5,682 nt of DNA, taken from Paracoccaceae bacterium. Lineage in GTDB: Bacteria > Pseudomonadota > Alphaproteobacteria > Rhodobacterales > Rhodobacteraceae. Below the pieces are notes generated by a model that did no database searches, had not been told where the DNA came from, and saw only the letters and a list, made by a program, of their open reading frames with translations. Where the stretch lies: NCBI GenBank assembly GCA_030625695.1, contig DAOUQK010000250.1, forward strand, positions 1 to 5,682. Reading direction: 5' to 3'. Positions 1 through 5,009 of the stretch are shown one piece after another; position 1 is the first letter of the stretch; every line of letters starts with the position of its first letter. Both the position numbers and the translations under genes were made by a program.

Positions 1-72
1 ATTTCGGCGGATCGTATATTTGGATTACTTGAACGTGATTTCATAGAACGCGACATAGAAGCCGTTCTATGA
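1..72 (+). CDS. possible 3' end of an unidentified plus-strand gene (partial)
   Basis: Frame 1 is open from the window edge to a TGA at 70-72 and reads as a charged, helix-like C-terminus (ISADRIFGLLERDFIERD, then IEAVL). Its composition looks more protein-like than the two other plus frames, which stop at 42-44 and 28-30. If real, the gene converges on the dadA-like gene, with 22 bp between the two stop codons, and its last codons are embedded in the inverted repeat at 40-73. Twenty-three codons are too few to identify a family, and an open stretch of this length easily arises by chance. The call rests only on reading frame and layout. Confidence 0.25.
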   Translation: MSADRIFGLLERDFIERDIEAVL

Positions 73-73
73 A
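40..73. repeat. perfect 11-bp inverted repeat in the convergent gap
   Basis: The arms TTCATAGAACG (40-50) and CGTTCTATGAA (63-73) are exact reverse complements around a 12-nt loop. The loop carries another CATAGAA (54-60), which can pair instead with TTCTATG (65-71) around a 4-nt loop. The element lies 22 bp past the dadA-like stop codon and could fold at the 3' end of that mRNA. Neither strand has a T-run after the stem, so it is not a textbook intrinsic terminator. It may be a 3' stabilising hairpin, a factor-dependent termination aid or a protein-binding site. Confidence 0.55.
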
Positions 74-94
74 GATGTTGTCGAGGAACCAAGC

Positions 95-1354
95 TTAAGC
101 CCCATCCTTTTGACCAAACGCACCACTGATTCTCTCCAGCAATATTTCGGCGGAGCCAAGCGCAAGGGTCCACCCCAATGATCCATGCCCTGCATTTACA
201 TACAGGTTATCTGATTTTACCCGCCCGATCATTGGTAAATCATCCGGTGTTGTCGGTCTGAACCCAACCCAGATATCCGGCGTTTCATTGAATGATGCGG
301 CTTTTGGCATCAACGCCCGTGCTTTGTTCGTCAATTGCTGTACGTAGGTCTGGGTTATTTTCGGGTCGTCCGAAAACATCGCGTATCCCGCGATGCGCAC
401 CCTGTTTCCCAGACGCAGAACGACGAATTTTCCAGAGGCGTCTGTTACGCTCAGATCCGGTGCTGCGTCACCCGATGGAAAAGTAAGCGAAATGCCCTTG
501 ATACCTGTCATCGGTTTTTTTCCGGGAAACCGGGCAGGGGCCAGATTTGCGGTGGCCTTGCCGGCGGCAAGTACAAACACATCAGCTTTGATCAGGCCGT
601 TTCTGGTTCTCAGCGCACGGATGCGGCTTGCATCCCGCACCAATTCCAGAATTTCAACGCCGTACTTTATTTCAACGCCCAGTTGGTCAACCAGAACCGA
701 CGCCAGAGCAATTCCGAATTTTCGGCAGTCGCCAACCTCGGCATCTGGCAGGTAAATACCGCCGGCGACGTCCCTCGTCATGCCCTTCAACGCCGGTTCA
801 TGGGCGACACATTCCATAGCGTTCAGAACCTCGTGCCGACCGCCAAACCGGGCCTGAAATTCAGCCCTCTCTTGCGCATCCGCCAACCCGGCAGCCGTCG
901 AATACAGCACCAGCTTGCCGGGTTTGCGCCAGTCAAAATCCAGCGCGTACCTGTTGGTCACTGTCGCCATTGCACTGCGTGACCGATGGGCGATCTCTAA
1001 CAAAGTCTTGGTGTTCCGCTGCCAGGCCGCAGGTGTACACTGTCGCAGGAATGCCCCGGCCCATGGCCATCTGGAGGGGTGCAGCAACCCGGAAACACGG
1101 ACCCCCTGATCCGGTTGAAACAGGGCCTTTGCCTGACTTGTCGGAAACCCCGGTGCGGCCATCGCGCCGATTCGGTCGTACAGCAGTTGACCTGCATTGG
1201 CTTTGCTGGTGTTTTCACAGGGGCCGGGTTCGCGCTCGACGACAACAACTGAAAACCCGGCTTGCGCAAGGTACAGGGCTGACGTCAGGCCGATTATCCC
1301 AGCGCCAACAACAACAATTTTTGGTCCGGTGTTGGCGTGAATAAGCGGGGGCAT
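95..1354 (-). CDS. dadA: DadA-type FAD-dependent D-amino-acid dehydrogenase
   Basis: Predicted FAD flavoprotein of the DAO/DadA family. Such enzymes oxidise D-amino acids to 2-oxo acids and ammonia, passing electrons to the membrane respiratory chain. The 419-residue product is close to the family's usual length of about 420-435. Near the N-terminus is the Rossmann dinucleotide motif VVVGAGIIGLTSALYLAQAG (residues 14-33), followed by the acidic E40 expected to hold the ribose. Next come SKANAGQL (50-57), the region YLPDAEVGDCRKF (201-213), GIKGISLTFP (284-293), and the C-terminal FAD-domain signatures WVGFRPTTPDDLPMIGR (362-378) and NAGHGSLGWTLALGSAEILL (387-406). All have close counterparts in E. 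coli DadA. The ATG at 1354 is preferred over an in-frame TTG at 1414: it has an AAGGAA ribosome site, and the longer form adds 20 residues before the flavin motif and runs into the probable promoter. No alanine racemase (dadX) is adjacent, so alanine catabolism as such is not shown. Substrate is uncertain; another D-amino acid, or a glycine- or proline-type substrate, is possible. Confidence 0.9.
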   Translation of the reverse strand: MPPLIHANTGPKIVVVGAGIIGLTSALYLAQAGFSVVVVEREPGPCENTSKANAGQLLYDRIGAMAAPGFPTSQAKALFQPDQGVRVSGLLHPSRWPWAGAFLRQCTPAAWQRNTKTLLEIAHRSRSAMATVTNRYALDFDWRKPGKLVLYSTAAGLADAQERAEFQARFGGRHEVLNAMECVAHEPALKGMTRDVAGGIYLPDAEVGDCRKFGIALASVLVDQLGVEIKYGVEILELVRDASRIRALRTRNGLIKADVFVLAAGKATANLAPARFPGKKPMTGIKGISLTFPSGDAAPDLSVTDASGKFVVLRLGNRVRIAGYAMFSDDPKITQTYVQQLTNKARALMPKAASFNETPDIWVGFRPTTPDDLPMIGRVKSDNLYVNAGHGSLGWTLALGSAEILLERISGAFGQKDGA

Positions 1355-1365
1355 GACGGTGGCAA

Positions 1366-1371
1366 TTCCTT
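1366..1371 (-). promoter_or_regulatory. ribosome binding site of the dadA-like gene
   Basis: On the minus strand AAGGAA lies 11 nt upstream of the ATG at 1354. Spacing is slightly long but this is the best purine-rich site nearby. It supports the 419-residue form over the TTG start at 1414. Confidence 0.5.
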
Positions 1372-1525
1372 GGGTCTGTAACCAGACAATCCACGGCTGC
1401 CTCAACAACGTCAAGCCGCCCTGCGTGCCTGGGTGTCAAACACTTCTAATGTTGCACGAACGTGGACGGGTTGGCGAAACTCGCGTAACACAAGCAACTA
1501 TAAGGCCGATGAGCCGCGATACCCT

Positions 1526-1538
1526 GGAAGGCGGAAAG
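1526..1538 (+). promoter_or_regulatory. ribosome binding site of the LysR gene
   Basis: A purine-rich run, GGAAGGCGGAAAG, lies just upstream of the ATG at 1543. GGAAGG sits 11 nt and GGAAAG 4 nt before the start, so either could pair with 16S rRNA. It supports the ATG at 1543, where similarity to the family also begins. Confidence 0.5.
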
Positions 1539-1542
1539 TTGT

Positions 1543-2484
1543 ATGGAACTCAAATGGCTCAAGGATTTCCTGGCGTTGAGTGCCTTGGGCAACTTTCGCA
1601 TGGCGGCGCAACAGCGGTCGGTTTCGCAACCTGCGTTCAGCCGCCGTATTCAGGCGATTGAGGCCTGGATCGGGACGACACTGATTGATCGGAGCGGTCA
1701 GCCGTCGCAGCTGACCGAGGCGGGCAAGGTGTTCCTGCCCGTGGCCCAGAGAATTGTCGACCTTGCCGAAGCGGGAAAAGAAGACGTACAAACACTGGTT
1801 CGCGAAGATAAAGAGAAAATACGCTTTTCGACGCTTACCACACTGGCCCATGTATTCCTGCCGTCCTGGCTAAAAAGCCTTCAGCCTTACATTGTCGCCG
1901 ATCAGTTTGTTGTCAGAACCGAATATGATACCGTCGCTGATTATTTTGCAGCGGTGCAGGATAGTTCGGTGGATTTTTTCATCTGTTATGAGGATCCAAG
2001 AAACCGGTTGTTCAACAATGACTCGGTTTTTGCATCACTCAAGCTGGGTGAAGAAACACTTGTTCCGGTGATAAGCCCGGACGAAAAGGGCGCGCCGCGT
2101 TGGTGGTTGCCGGACTCTCCAACTGGCCCAATCCCGTGTCTTCACACCCTGGCCGAAAATTCGCCGTCCCCCGTAAGGCATCATATGGCAAGCAAATACA
2201 GCCACCTGACCTTTAAATCGGTTTACGATTCTTCAAGTGCGCCGACGCTCAAGGCGATGGCCATCGAAGGTTTTGGCCTTGCCTGGATTCCCAGCGCCTA
2301 TGTTGCGGGTGATCTGGAATCCGGGCGGCTTGTTCGGGCGGCGGATCCGGTGGATGATCTTTTTGTCGAAATCAATATTTATCGAAGTACAAAACACGAC
2401 CAGCTTAGGGTGGAAAGATTCTGGCAGGTTCTTGTGCAGCAAAAGGCACGTGCACGCGATGCGGTGAAGGCCAACAGTACCTGA
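1543..2484 (+). CDS. LysR-type transcriptional regulator, HypT/YjiE-like
   Basis: A 313-residue LysR-family regulator, predicted to be a cytoplasmic DNA-binding oligomer. The N-terminal winged helix-turn-helix covers about residues 1-60; the recognition region is NFRMAAQQRSVSQPAFSRRI (17-36), followed by the usual wing and TEAGKVF (58-64). A linker helix (about 65-90) leads into the effector-binding domain (about 92-300). The start ELKWLKDFLALSALGNF, the stretch AIEGFGLAWIPSAY (240-253) and the ending VERFWQVL (290-297) recall E. coli HypT (YjiE), a hypochlorite-responsive regulator, more than CynR- or GcvA-type members. The short Cys-bearing N-terminal extension I recall in HypT is absent, so oxidant sensing should not be assumed. 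It diverges from the dadA-like gene and is followed on the same strand by the aap importer, so local control of amino-acid uptake and deamination is the likely job (inference). Its ligand is unknown. Confidence 0.9.
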   Translation: MELKWLKDFLALSALGNFRMAAQQRSVSQPAFSRRIQAIEAWIGTTLIDRSGQPSQLTEAGKVFLPVAQRIVDLAEAGKEDVQTLVREDKEKIRFSTLTTLAHVFLPSWLKSLQPYIVADQFVVRTEYDTVADYFAAVQDSSVDFFICYEDPRNRLFNNDSVFASLKLGEETLVPVISPDEKGAPRWWLPDSPTGPIPCLHTLAENSPSPVRHHMASKYSHLTFKSVYDSSSAPTLKAMAIEGFGLAWIPSAYVAGDLESGRLVRAADPVDDLFVEINIYRSTKHDQLRVERFWQVLVQQKARARDAVKANST

Positions 2485-2487
2485 TCA

Positions 2488-2502
2488 ATACACCTTGGGT
2501 AT
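2488..2502. promoter_or_regulatory. candidate LysR-type binding site (ATAC-N7-GTAT)
   Basis: ATAC at 2488-2491 and GTAT at 2499-2502 form a dyad that contains the T-N11-A core of LysR-family boxes (T2489, A2501). It starts just after the lysR stop codon and ends 5 bp before the likely -35 of the aapJ promoter, where an activator could contact RNA polymerase. A second ATACACCT occurs exactly 50 bp downstream (2538-2545) and also satisfies T-N11-A (T2539, A2551), though with poorer symmetry. Short dyads like this occur by chance, so binding is inferred. Confidence 0.35.
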
Positions 2503-2507
2503 ATCGG

Positions 2508-2535
2508 TTGATGACAGGGAAATCAGGCCTGTAAT
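2508..2535 (+). promoter_or_regulatory. candidate sigma-70 promoter for aapJ
   Basis: A -35-like TTGATG (2508-2513, four of six consensus bases) and a -10-like TGTAAT (2530-2535, five of six) are separated by 16 bp. Transcription would begin near 2542, giving an aapJ leader of about 117 nt. An inverted repeat, ACAGG (2514-2518) and CCTGT (2528-2532), lies between and over the two elements and could be an operator. This is the best sigma-70-like pair I found in the gap; it has not been scored by a trained model. Confidence 0.4.
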
Positions 2536-2561
2536 TGATACACCTAAAGAATGAGATACCT

Positions 2562-2586
2562 AACTCATGCAATTTTTGCATGAGTT
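2562..2586 (+). repeat. perfect 11-bp hairpin in the aapJ leader
   Basis: AACTCATGCAA (2562-2572) and TTGCATGAGTT (2576-2586) are exact reverse complements with a 3-nt TTT loop. The stem is AT-rich, and no T-run follows on either strand, so a simple intrinsic terminator for lysR is unlikely. It lies 72 bp before the aapJ start and 20 bp past the predicted transcription start. It may be a 5' stabilising or regulatory RNA hairpin, or an operator for a dimeric protein. Confidence 0.6.
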
Positions 2587-2596
2587 GCGGTGAAAA

Positions 2597-2643
2597 TTGT
2601 ATTGGACAGTCTTTGCATTGGCTTCCTAGGGTGGCCAATACAA
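2597..2643 (+). repeat. 9-bp inverted repeat with competing inner pairing before aapJ
   Basis: TTGTATTGG (2597-2605) and CCAATACAA (2635-2643) are exact reverse complements 29 nt apart. Within the loop, ATTGGC (2617-2622) can pair with GCCAAT (2634-2639), which uses part of the same right arm. The two pairings exclude each other. The right arm ends 4 nt before the GGGAG ribosome site, so either fold could affect access to it. It resembles no named riboswitch that I recognise. Confidence 0.45.
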
Positions 2644-2647
2644 AAAT

Positions 2648-2652
2648 GGGAG
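2648..2652 (+). promoter_or_regulatory. ribosome binding site of aapJ
   Basis: GGGAG lies 6 nt upstream of the ATG at 2659, an optimal spacing. It decides in favour of this ATG over an in-frame GTG at 2590, which would put 23 extra residues before the signal peptide. Confidence 0.7.
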
Positions 2653-2658
2653 ATAATT

Positions 2659-3699
2659 ATGAAAATACGACCGAATTTCGCCTCGCTTGCTGCGATTGCG
2701 GCGCTGACTGTTTCAGGGGCAGGGGTTGCCTCTGCTGCAAGTACGCTTGAAATCGTCAAGGAACGCGGCCATCTGCGCTGTCAGGTTGGCCAACCGTCGC
2801 CTGGTTATTACAATCTGGATTCCGAAGGCAACTGGTATGGCCTTGACGTGTCCGTCTGTCAGGCCGTTGCGGCCGCCATCTTTGGCGACAAGTCCAAGCT
2901 GGAAATTCAATCAGTCAGCAGCCAGGCGCGTTTCACCGCGTTGGCCAATGGCGAAAGCGACATGCTGTCGCGTACAGCCACCTGGACCATGACCCGCGAC
3001 ACCCAGCTTGGTATCGACTTTCTGGCGACCAATTTCTATGACGGCCAGGGCTTTACCGTTCGCGCCGACAGCGGCATCACCAGTGCGATGGAACTGGCCG
3101 GGGCCAAGGTTTGTGTCACCACCGGTACCACGACCGAACTGAACCTGACCGACTTTAGCCGTCAGAACGATCTGAACATCAGTGCTGTGACATTCGAGGA
3201 CTACAACGTCCGCGACGACACATACCTGAACGGTGGTTGTGATGCGGTAACCGGCGACAAATCGTCGATGGCCGGCAACATCTCGTCGTTCCCGGTGCCG
3301 GCCGATCACATAATCCTGCCTGAAACTCTGTCCAAAGAGCCACTTGCGTCTGCGGTTCGTCACGGTGACAGCCAGTGGTCGGACATCGTACGTTGGAGCA
3401 TCTTCGCGCTGATCAACGCCGAAGAACTGGGTATCACCCAAGCCAATGTCGATGACATGAAGGCCAATTCCAAGGATCCGAACGTTCTGCGGATGTTGGG
3501 TGCCGAAGGCAACCTGCATGATGGTCTGGGACTGGAAGCTGACTGGGCCTTTAACATCATCAAAAACGTTGGCAACTATGGCGAGATCTATGAAGCCTAT
3601 ATGGGCAACGGCCCACAGGGTATCGGCATCGCGCGCGAGGGTTCGCTGAACGCATTGTGGACCAATGGCGGCCTGATGTATTCGCCACCAATGCGCTAA
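2659..3699 (+). CDS. aapJ: periplasmic amino-acid-binding protein of an Aap/Bzt ABC importer
   Basis: Extracytoplasmic solute-binding protein, family 3 (SBP_bac_3), 346 residues, matching the usual 338-346 of AapJ/BztA. Residues 1-26 form a Sec signal peptide: short basic start (MKIRPN), hydrophobic core, and an ASA-A cleavage site after residue 26. The mature protein begins the fold with LEIVKERGHLRCQVGQPSPG (30-49); GNWYGLDVSVCQAVAAAIF (57-75) holds the family signature. Likely ligand residues, by analogy with related binding proteins, are R105 in DMLSRTATWTMTRD (for the alpha-carboxylate), the TTGTTTELN stretch (154-162) and D200 in GGCDAVTGDKSSM. GVGNYGE-like and ALWTNGGLMYSPPMR endings (NVGNYGE 303-309; 332-346) are strongly AapJ-like. 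Cysteines 41, 67, 152 and 194 could form disulfides. It delivers amino acids to the AapQ/AapM channel. Aap systems have broad L-amino-acid range and Bzt systems take Glu, Gln, Asp and Asn; sequence alone does not separate them here. Confidence 0.95.
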   Translation: MKIRPNFASLAAIAALTVSGAGVASAASTLEIVKERGHLRCQVGQPSPGYYNLDSEGNWYGLDVSVCQAVAAAIFGDKSKLEIQSVSSQARFTALANGESDMLSRTATWTMTRDTQLGIDFLATNFYDGQGFTVRADSGITSAMELAGAKVCVTTGTTTELNLTDFSRQNDLNISAVTFEDYNVRDDTYLNGGCDAVTGDKSSMAGNISSFPVPADHIILPETLSKEPLASAVRHGDSQWSDIVRWSIFALINAEELGITQANVDDMKANSKDPNVLRMLGAEGNLHDGLGLEADWAFNIIKNVGNYGEIYEAYMGNGPQGIGIAREGSLNALWTNGGLMYSPPMR

Positions 3700-3708
3700 G
3701 TCACTTGT

Positions 3709-3742
3709 TGGCACCGGGCCTTGCGCCCGGTGCCACCGTTTT
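3709..3742 (+). terminator. strong hairpin with short T-run between aapJ and aapQ
   Basis: TGGCACCGGGC (3709-3719) and GCCCGGTGCCA (3725-3735) pair perfectly over 11 bp, mostly GC, around a 5-nt CTTGC loop. A TTTT run follows at 3739-3742 after three bases. It begins 9 bp past the aapJ stop. Because aapQ follows on the same strand within 100 bp with no obvious promoter of its own, the element probably works as a leaky terminator or as a 3' mRNA stabiliser. Either would keep the binding protein in excess over the permeases, as known for the malE-malF gap of E. coli. Confidence 0.75.
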
Positions 3743-3777
3743 AAGCTGGCAGTAAAGTCCGGCAAAAACACCACAGC

Positions 3778-3793
3778 GGGGAACATGATGTGA
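3778..3793 (+). promoter_or_regulatory. aapQ translation start region with overlapping start-stop codons
   Basis: GGGGA at 3778-3782 is the ribosome site. Downstream are ATG (3785-3787), ATG (3788-3790) and TGA (3791-3793) in one frame, while the aapQ GTG start at 3790-3792 shares its first base with the second ATG and is in another frame. Spacing from GGGGA is 2 nt, 5 nt and 7 nt respectively. Ribosomes starting on the ATGs would stop at once and could reinitiate at GTG, which may hold down aapQ expression. The role is inferred. Confidence 0.45.
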
Positions 3794-5007
3794 CGGATAC
3801 AGCGAGCCGAAAGGCACAGGTACGAATCAGACCAAAGGAAGAATTCAACTTCTTTCAGGACCAACGGGTCCGGTCCGTGTTCTACCAGCTTTTAACAGCC
3901 GGGATCGTCGGCTGGCTGACCTGGTATCTGATCACCAACACCGCCCATAATCTTGAAGTACGCGGCATGAATACCGGGTTCAGTTTCATCAACGCGACCG
4001 CCGGGTTCGATACCGATTTCAAACTGATAGACTATACCCCTGGCAAGGGCACCTATGGCGACATTTTCATAATCGGCGCGCTTAATACGCTGCTGGTGTC
4101 GTTTCTGGCGATCATCATCAGCACCGTGCTTGGGTTTTTCGTCGGTGTCATGCGGCTCTCCAATAACTGGTTAGTGGACAAAGTGGCGCTGGCCTATGTC
4201 GAGATTTTCCGCAACGTACCGCTGCTGATCCAGATCGTGTTCTGGTATATCGGCGTGTTCAGCCTGTTGCCGGTGGTCAAGAAATCCCTCGACCTGTCAT
4301 TCGGGTCCGGGTACGTCACTCTGAATAATCGCGGTCTTTACATGGCTACGCCGATCCCTGGTGATTTGATGTGGATGACTCTGGTCGCCCTGGTCGTTGC
4401 CATTGTCGGTGTGATCATGTTCCGCCGCCGTGCCCACGCCCGGCAGGAACAATCTGGCGAGCAGATCAAAACTTTTCTACCGTCCCTTGCGGCAATCATC
4501 TTACTGCCCGGGATCGTGTTCGTGGCCACTGGTATGCCGCTGGAATGGAATGTGCCCGCACTGACCGGATTCAACTTTACCGGCGGCACCAGTGTTCCAC
4601 CCGCCTTTCTGGCACTGCTTGTCGCGCTTACCATCTATCACGCCGCACATATTGCTGAATCCGTGCGGGCCGGCATCTTGTCGGTCAACCGGGGCCAAAC
4701 CGATGCGGCAATGGCAATTGGCCTGAAGCCGGGCAGGGTCATGGGGCTGGTGATCATCCCACAGGCCATGCCTGCGATTGTGCCGCCGATGATCAGCAAC
4801 TGGATGAACACGGTCAAGAATTCGTCGCTGGCGATTGCCATCGGTTATTCCGATGTGGTCAGCCTGTTCATGCAAACGGCGCTGAACCAGGCCGGATATG
4901 CGGTGGAAATGGTCGGCATGACCATGGCGTTCTACATGTTTATCAGCCTGACCATCTCGTTCTTCCTGAACATCTATAACAAACGTGTACAACTGGTGGA
5001 GCGCTGA
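3790..5007 (+). CDS. aapQ: amino-acid ABC importer permease, AapQ/BztB
   Basis: Inner-membrane permease of the polar/general amino-acid importer family, 405 residues, typical for AapQ/BztB. Hydrophobic segments are visible at about 30-49, 92-122, 140-160, 193-211, 229-247, 270-288, 315-335, 344-363 and 374-394. Between the first two is a periplasmic-type segment, NLEVRGMNTGFSFINATAGF (54-73), characteristic of this subfamily. LNTLLVSFLAIIISTVLGFF (98-117), RLSNNWL (122-128) and EIFRNVPLLIQIVFWY (138-153) begin the permease domain. The EAA-type loop that docks on the ATPase is QTDAAMAIGLKPGRVMGLVI (303-322) continuing to IPQA (323-326), with conserved G311 and P324; KNSSLAIAIGYSDVVSLF (343-360) follows. 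The GTG start is chosen because GGGGA lies 7 nt upstream, and the next in-frame Met (residue 60) would remove the first membrane segment. It pairs with AapM to form the heterodimeric channel, and its stop is 2 nt before the aapM start. Confidence 0.95.
   Translation: MTDTASRKAQVRIRPKEEFNFFQDQRVRSVFYQLLTAGIVGWLTWYLITNTAHNLEVRGMNTGFSFINATAGFDTDFKLIDYTPGKGTYGDIFIIGALNTLLVSFLAIIISTVLGFFVGVMRLSNNWLVDKVALAYVEIFRNVPLLIQIVFWYIGVFSLLPVVKKSLDLSFGSGYVTLNNRGLYMATPIPGDLMWMTLVALVVAIVGVIMFRRRAHARQEQSGEQIKTFLPSLAAIILLPGIVFVATGMPLEWNVPALTGFNFTGGTSVPPAFLALLVALTIYHAAHIAESVRAGILSVNRGQTDAAMAIGLKPGRVMGLVIIPQAMPAIVPPMISNWMNTVKNSSLAIAIGYSDVVSLFMQTALNQAGYAVEMVGMTMAFYMFISLTISFFLNIYNKRVQLVER
4995..5000 (+). promoter_or_regulatory. 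ribosome binding site of aapM inside the aapQ 3' end
   Basis: GGTGGA lies 9 nt upstream of the ATG at 5010, within the last codons of aapQ. With the two genes only 2 nt apart (TGA-GC-ATG), translational coupling is likely. Confidence 0.5.
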
Positions 5008-5009
5008 GC

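Larger units (their letters stand above)
1355..1542. promoter_or_regulatory. divergent dadA / lysR control region
   Basis: This 188-bp stretch separates the minus-strand dadA-like gene from the plus-strand LysR gene, the classic arrangement for a LysR regulator and its target. Toward dadA, the minus strand has an exact TTGACA at 1439-1434, but the -10 about 17 nt further on (near 1416-1411) is poor, which would fit an activator-dependent promoter. Toward lysR, TATAAG at 1499-1504 is a good -10, but no convincing -35 lies 16-18 nt upstream. Short palindromes occur at 1374-1387 (GTCTG-N4-CAGAC), 1433-1443 (GTGT-N3-ACAC), 1455-1464 (CACG-N2-CGTG) and 1474-1484 (GCGA-N3-TCGC). None is a clear T-N11-A dyad. 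Promoter function is inferred. Confidence 0.45.

Noticed and set aside
1..154. Repeated 11-mer ATTTCGGCGGA at 1-11 and 144-154
   Set aside because: A single short match with no extension or flanking symmetry; most likely coincidence.
335..982. Plus-strand open frame of 215 codons opposite dadA
   Set aside because: The minus strand encodes well-conserved DadA motifs across the same bases, while the plus translation shows no family features and no good ribosome site.
1355..1414. TTG start extending the dadA-like protein by 20 residues
   Set aside because: The extension precedes the flavin-binding motif without family support and overlaps the likely promoter; the ATG at 1354 has AAGGAA upstream.
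2603..2617. Sigma-54-like promoter (TGG ... TTGCA) upstream of aapJ
   Set aside because: Only 9 nt separate the GG and GC doublets, whereas sigma-54 promoters need 10, and the -24 box reads TGGACA rather than TGGCAC.
2590..2658. GTG start extending aapJ by 23 residues
   Set aside because: It would place a non-signal-like stretch before a perfect signal peptide and lacks a ribosome site, whereas the ATG at 2659 has GGGAG 6 nt upstream.
2911..3864. Long minus-strand open frame (317 codons) opposite aapJ
   Set aside because: It lies antisense to a confidently identified gene, has no recognisable domain, and such frames arise from the codon pattern of the sense gene.
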